Shown here piece after piece: positions 22,327 through 23,105 of a stretch of DNA of 23,105 bases. Origin of the DNA: Nitrospira sp. UBA2083 (GTDB lineage Bacteria > Nitrospirota > Nitrospiria > Nitrospirales > Nitrospiraceae); assembly GCA_002331625.1 (NCBI GenBank), contig DCZN01000110.1, positions 28,397 to 51,501 of the forward strand. The letters are read 5' to 3'. A program made the translations under genes and the position numbers. The notes under the pieces are model-generated. The model saw nothing but the letters and a program-made list of their open reading frames with translations, made no database searches and was not told the DNA's origin. Within the stretch, counting starts at the first letter, position 1. Every line of letters starts with the position of its first letter.

Positions 22327-23105
22327 GTGACAGATCTCGTAAAGCGCCTCACCTCTGTCTTGAAAGCCTGAGGATTAGAATAGTCGAACACGTACCGAGT
22401 CATATCAAAAAGTGGTGCAGGGTCTAGATCGCGGAGCAGCTCCGGTTTCCACGTAATCTGCAATTGATCGATCATCGTGATAGGTGTCGGTGTTCCTACG
22501 ACACCGAGGTGGACCTGGCCGTACGATCGAGAAAAGATGAGAATTTCTCGGTCAAACATCGCTGCGTTCAGGTCTCGAGCCGCACCTTGACGCTTGTAAT
22601 CCTCTTCAAAACGCTGGAACGCAGGAGCACGTTCCAACTCCTCGCGAAACGCGTAGAATATTTTGATCCCGACTCGCTGTTGATCGTCCATGACCTGAAT
22701 GGCATCGGCAACGAACGATTCTTCTGCCATTTGTTCTCGTGTCAGGACTAGCAGGCGTCGAATGACTACTCCACGTTTAGCCGCCTCTTGATTTGCCAAG
22801 AGATAATTCGGGTACAGGGCTTCGCCCTTTTTCCAGATATTCCAGCGCTCCATGATCGCATCGACAGAGTGTTTTGCCGTCTGCACCAGCCGGACTGCCT
22901 CGGCGTTTGCCTCCGCTCCTTGATAGGTGAGGGTCTGCGTCTCGAGCTGGCGCAGTTCCCGCCCGATCGCTTCGACCTTGCGCGGGATGTACTTGGGGGT
23001 CTTTGGAACATGAAGCATGACATCAACGGCTGTCAGCGCCAAGGTCCAGTACTCCTTTGCTTGTTTGGGGGCTTTGTCCTTTTGAGCAATCAGGAGGAGT
23101 TCGAC
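22323..23105 (-). CDS. Unrecognised protein with PLD-like/regulatory fold features (5' end outside window)
   Basis: The frame is open to the window edge (it reads 'VELLLIAQKDKAPKQAKEYW' there), so at least 260 residues are seen and the N-terminus is missing; the TTG at 23042 is not a credible start. The N-terminal part is helical and charged ('KVEAIGRELRQLETQT'). The middle 'YLLANQEAAKRGVVIRRLLVL' followed by 'VMDDQQRVGIKIFYAF' and 'DREILIFSRSYGQVHLG' resembles the N-x-x-A-x-x-R-G-V-x-I-R-R-h-h-V-L pattern of inactive phospholipase D-like domains used in regulators. No HKD catalytic motif is visible, so an enzyme role is unlikely. The stop overlaps the tryptophanase start by 4 nt, so the two are translationally coupled. 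Function not known. Confidence 0.6.
   Translation of the reverse strand, partial: VELLLIAQKDKAPKQAKEYWTLALTAVDVMLHVPKTPKYIPRKVEAIGRELRQLETQTLTYQGAEANAEAVRLVQTAKHSVDAIMERWNIWKKGEALYPNYLLANQEAAKRGVVIRRLLVLTREQMAEESFVADAIQVMDDQQRVGIKIFYAFREELERAPAFQRFEEDYKRQGAARDLNAAMFDREILIFSRSYGQVHLGVVGTPTPITMIDQLQITWKPELLRDLDPAPLFDMTRYVFDYSNPQAFKTEVRRFTRSVT

Noticed and set aside
1..23105. CRISPR array, rRNA or complete insertion sequence
   Set aside because: No short regularly spaced repeats, no rRNA-like segment and no intact transposase were found on either strand.

Overview
The window looks like a chromosomal segment of a Nitrospira-type bacterium. This is an inference from an XrtA/PEP-CTERM-type exopolysaccharide locus, an estimated GC near 57-58 % and the overall gene content. 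No rRNA, tRNA or other phylogenetic marker is present to prove it.

Region 1 (1-6705, + strand) is a tightly packed, translationally coupled exopolysaccharide operon. It holds the C-terminal part of a TPR protein (PrsT-like), a Wza-type export protein, an outer-membrane beta-barrel protein, a Wzz/GNVR chain-length determinant, a CpsD-type BY-kinase-like ATPase and an ExeA-type ATPase with a TPR tail. Together these are the secretion and length-control half of a capsule/EPS machine. The glycosyltransferases, exosortase and other genes usually found with this block are not in the window.

Region 2 (about 6750-17640) behaves like an accessory island in decay. It is bracketed by two 129-bp direct repeats (6819-6947 and 17462-17590, about 93 % identical by hand alignment). 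Inside the left end lies a broken large serine recombinase (two frameshifts and one in-frame stop). Inside the right end lies a tyrosine-recombinase C-terminal remnant with its catalytic Tyr changed to His. Between them are a MazF/PemK-type toxin-antitoxin pair, two stretches of about 0.9 kb with no recognisable gene, and an apparently intact regulatory cassette. That cassette is a sigma-54 activator (GAF-PAS-AAA+-Fis HTH) followed, in the same direction, by a four-gene operon: NTF2-like protein, metallo-beta-lactamase-fold hydrolase, SAM methyltransferase and exported PD40 beta-propeller. The gap between activator and operon holds a good -24/-12 promoter candidate and three related sites placed like upstream activator sequences. 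This is the most coherent candidate for an undescribed system in the window.

Region 3 (17894-23105, - strand) is a second operon: an unrecognised PLD-like-fold protein (cut by the window edge), tryptophanase, a long acyl-CoA dehydrogenase-family protein and a zinc-type quinone oxidoreductase. Tryptophanase overlaps the upstream gene by 4 nt. A strong hairpin terminator at 17621-17648 can serve both this operon and the + strand remnant at the island's right end.

All domain and family calls rest on motif reading alone; no database search was run.
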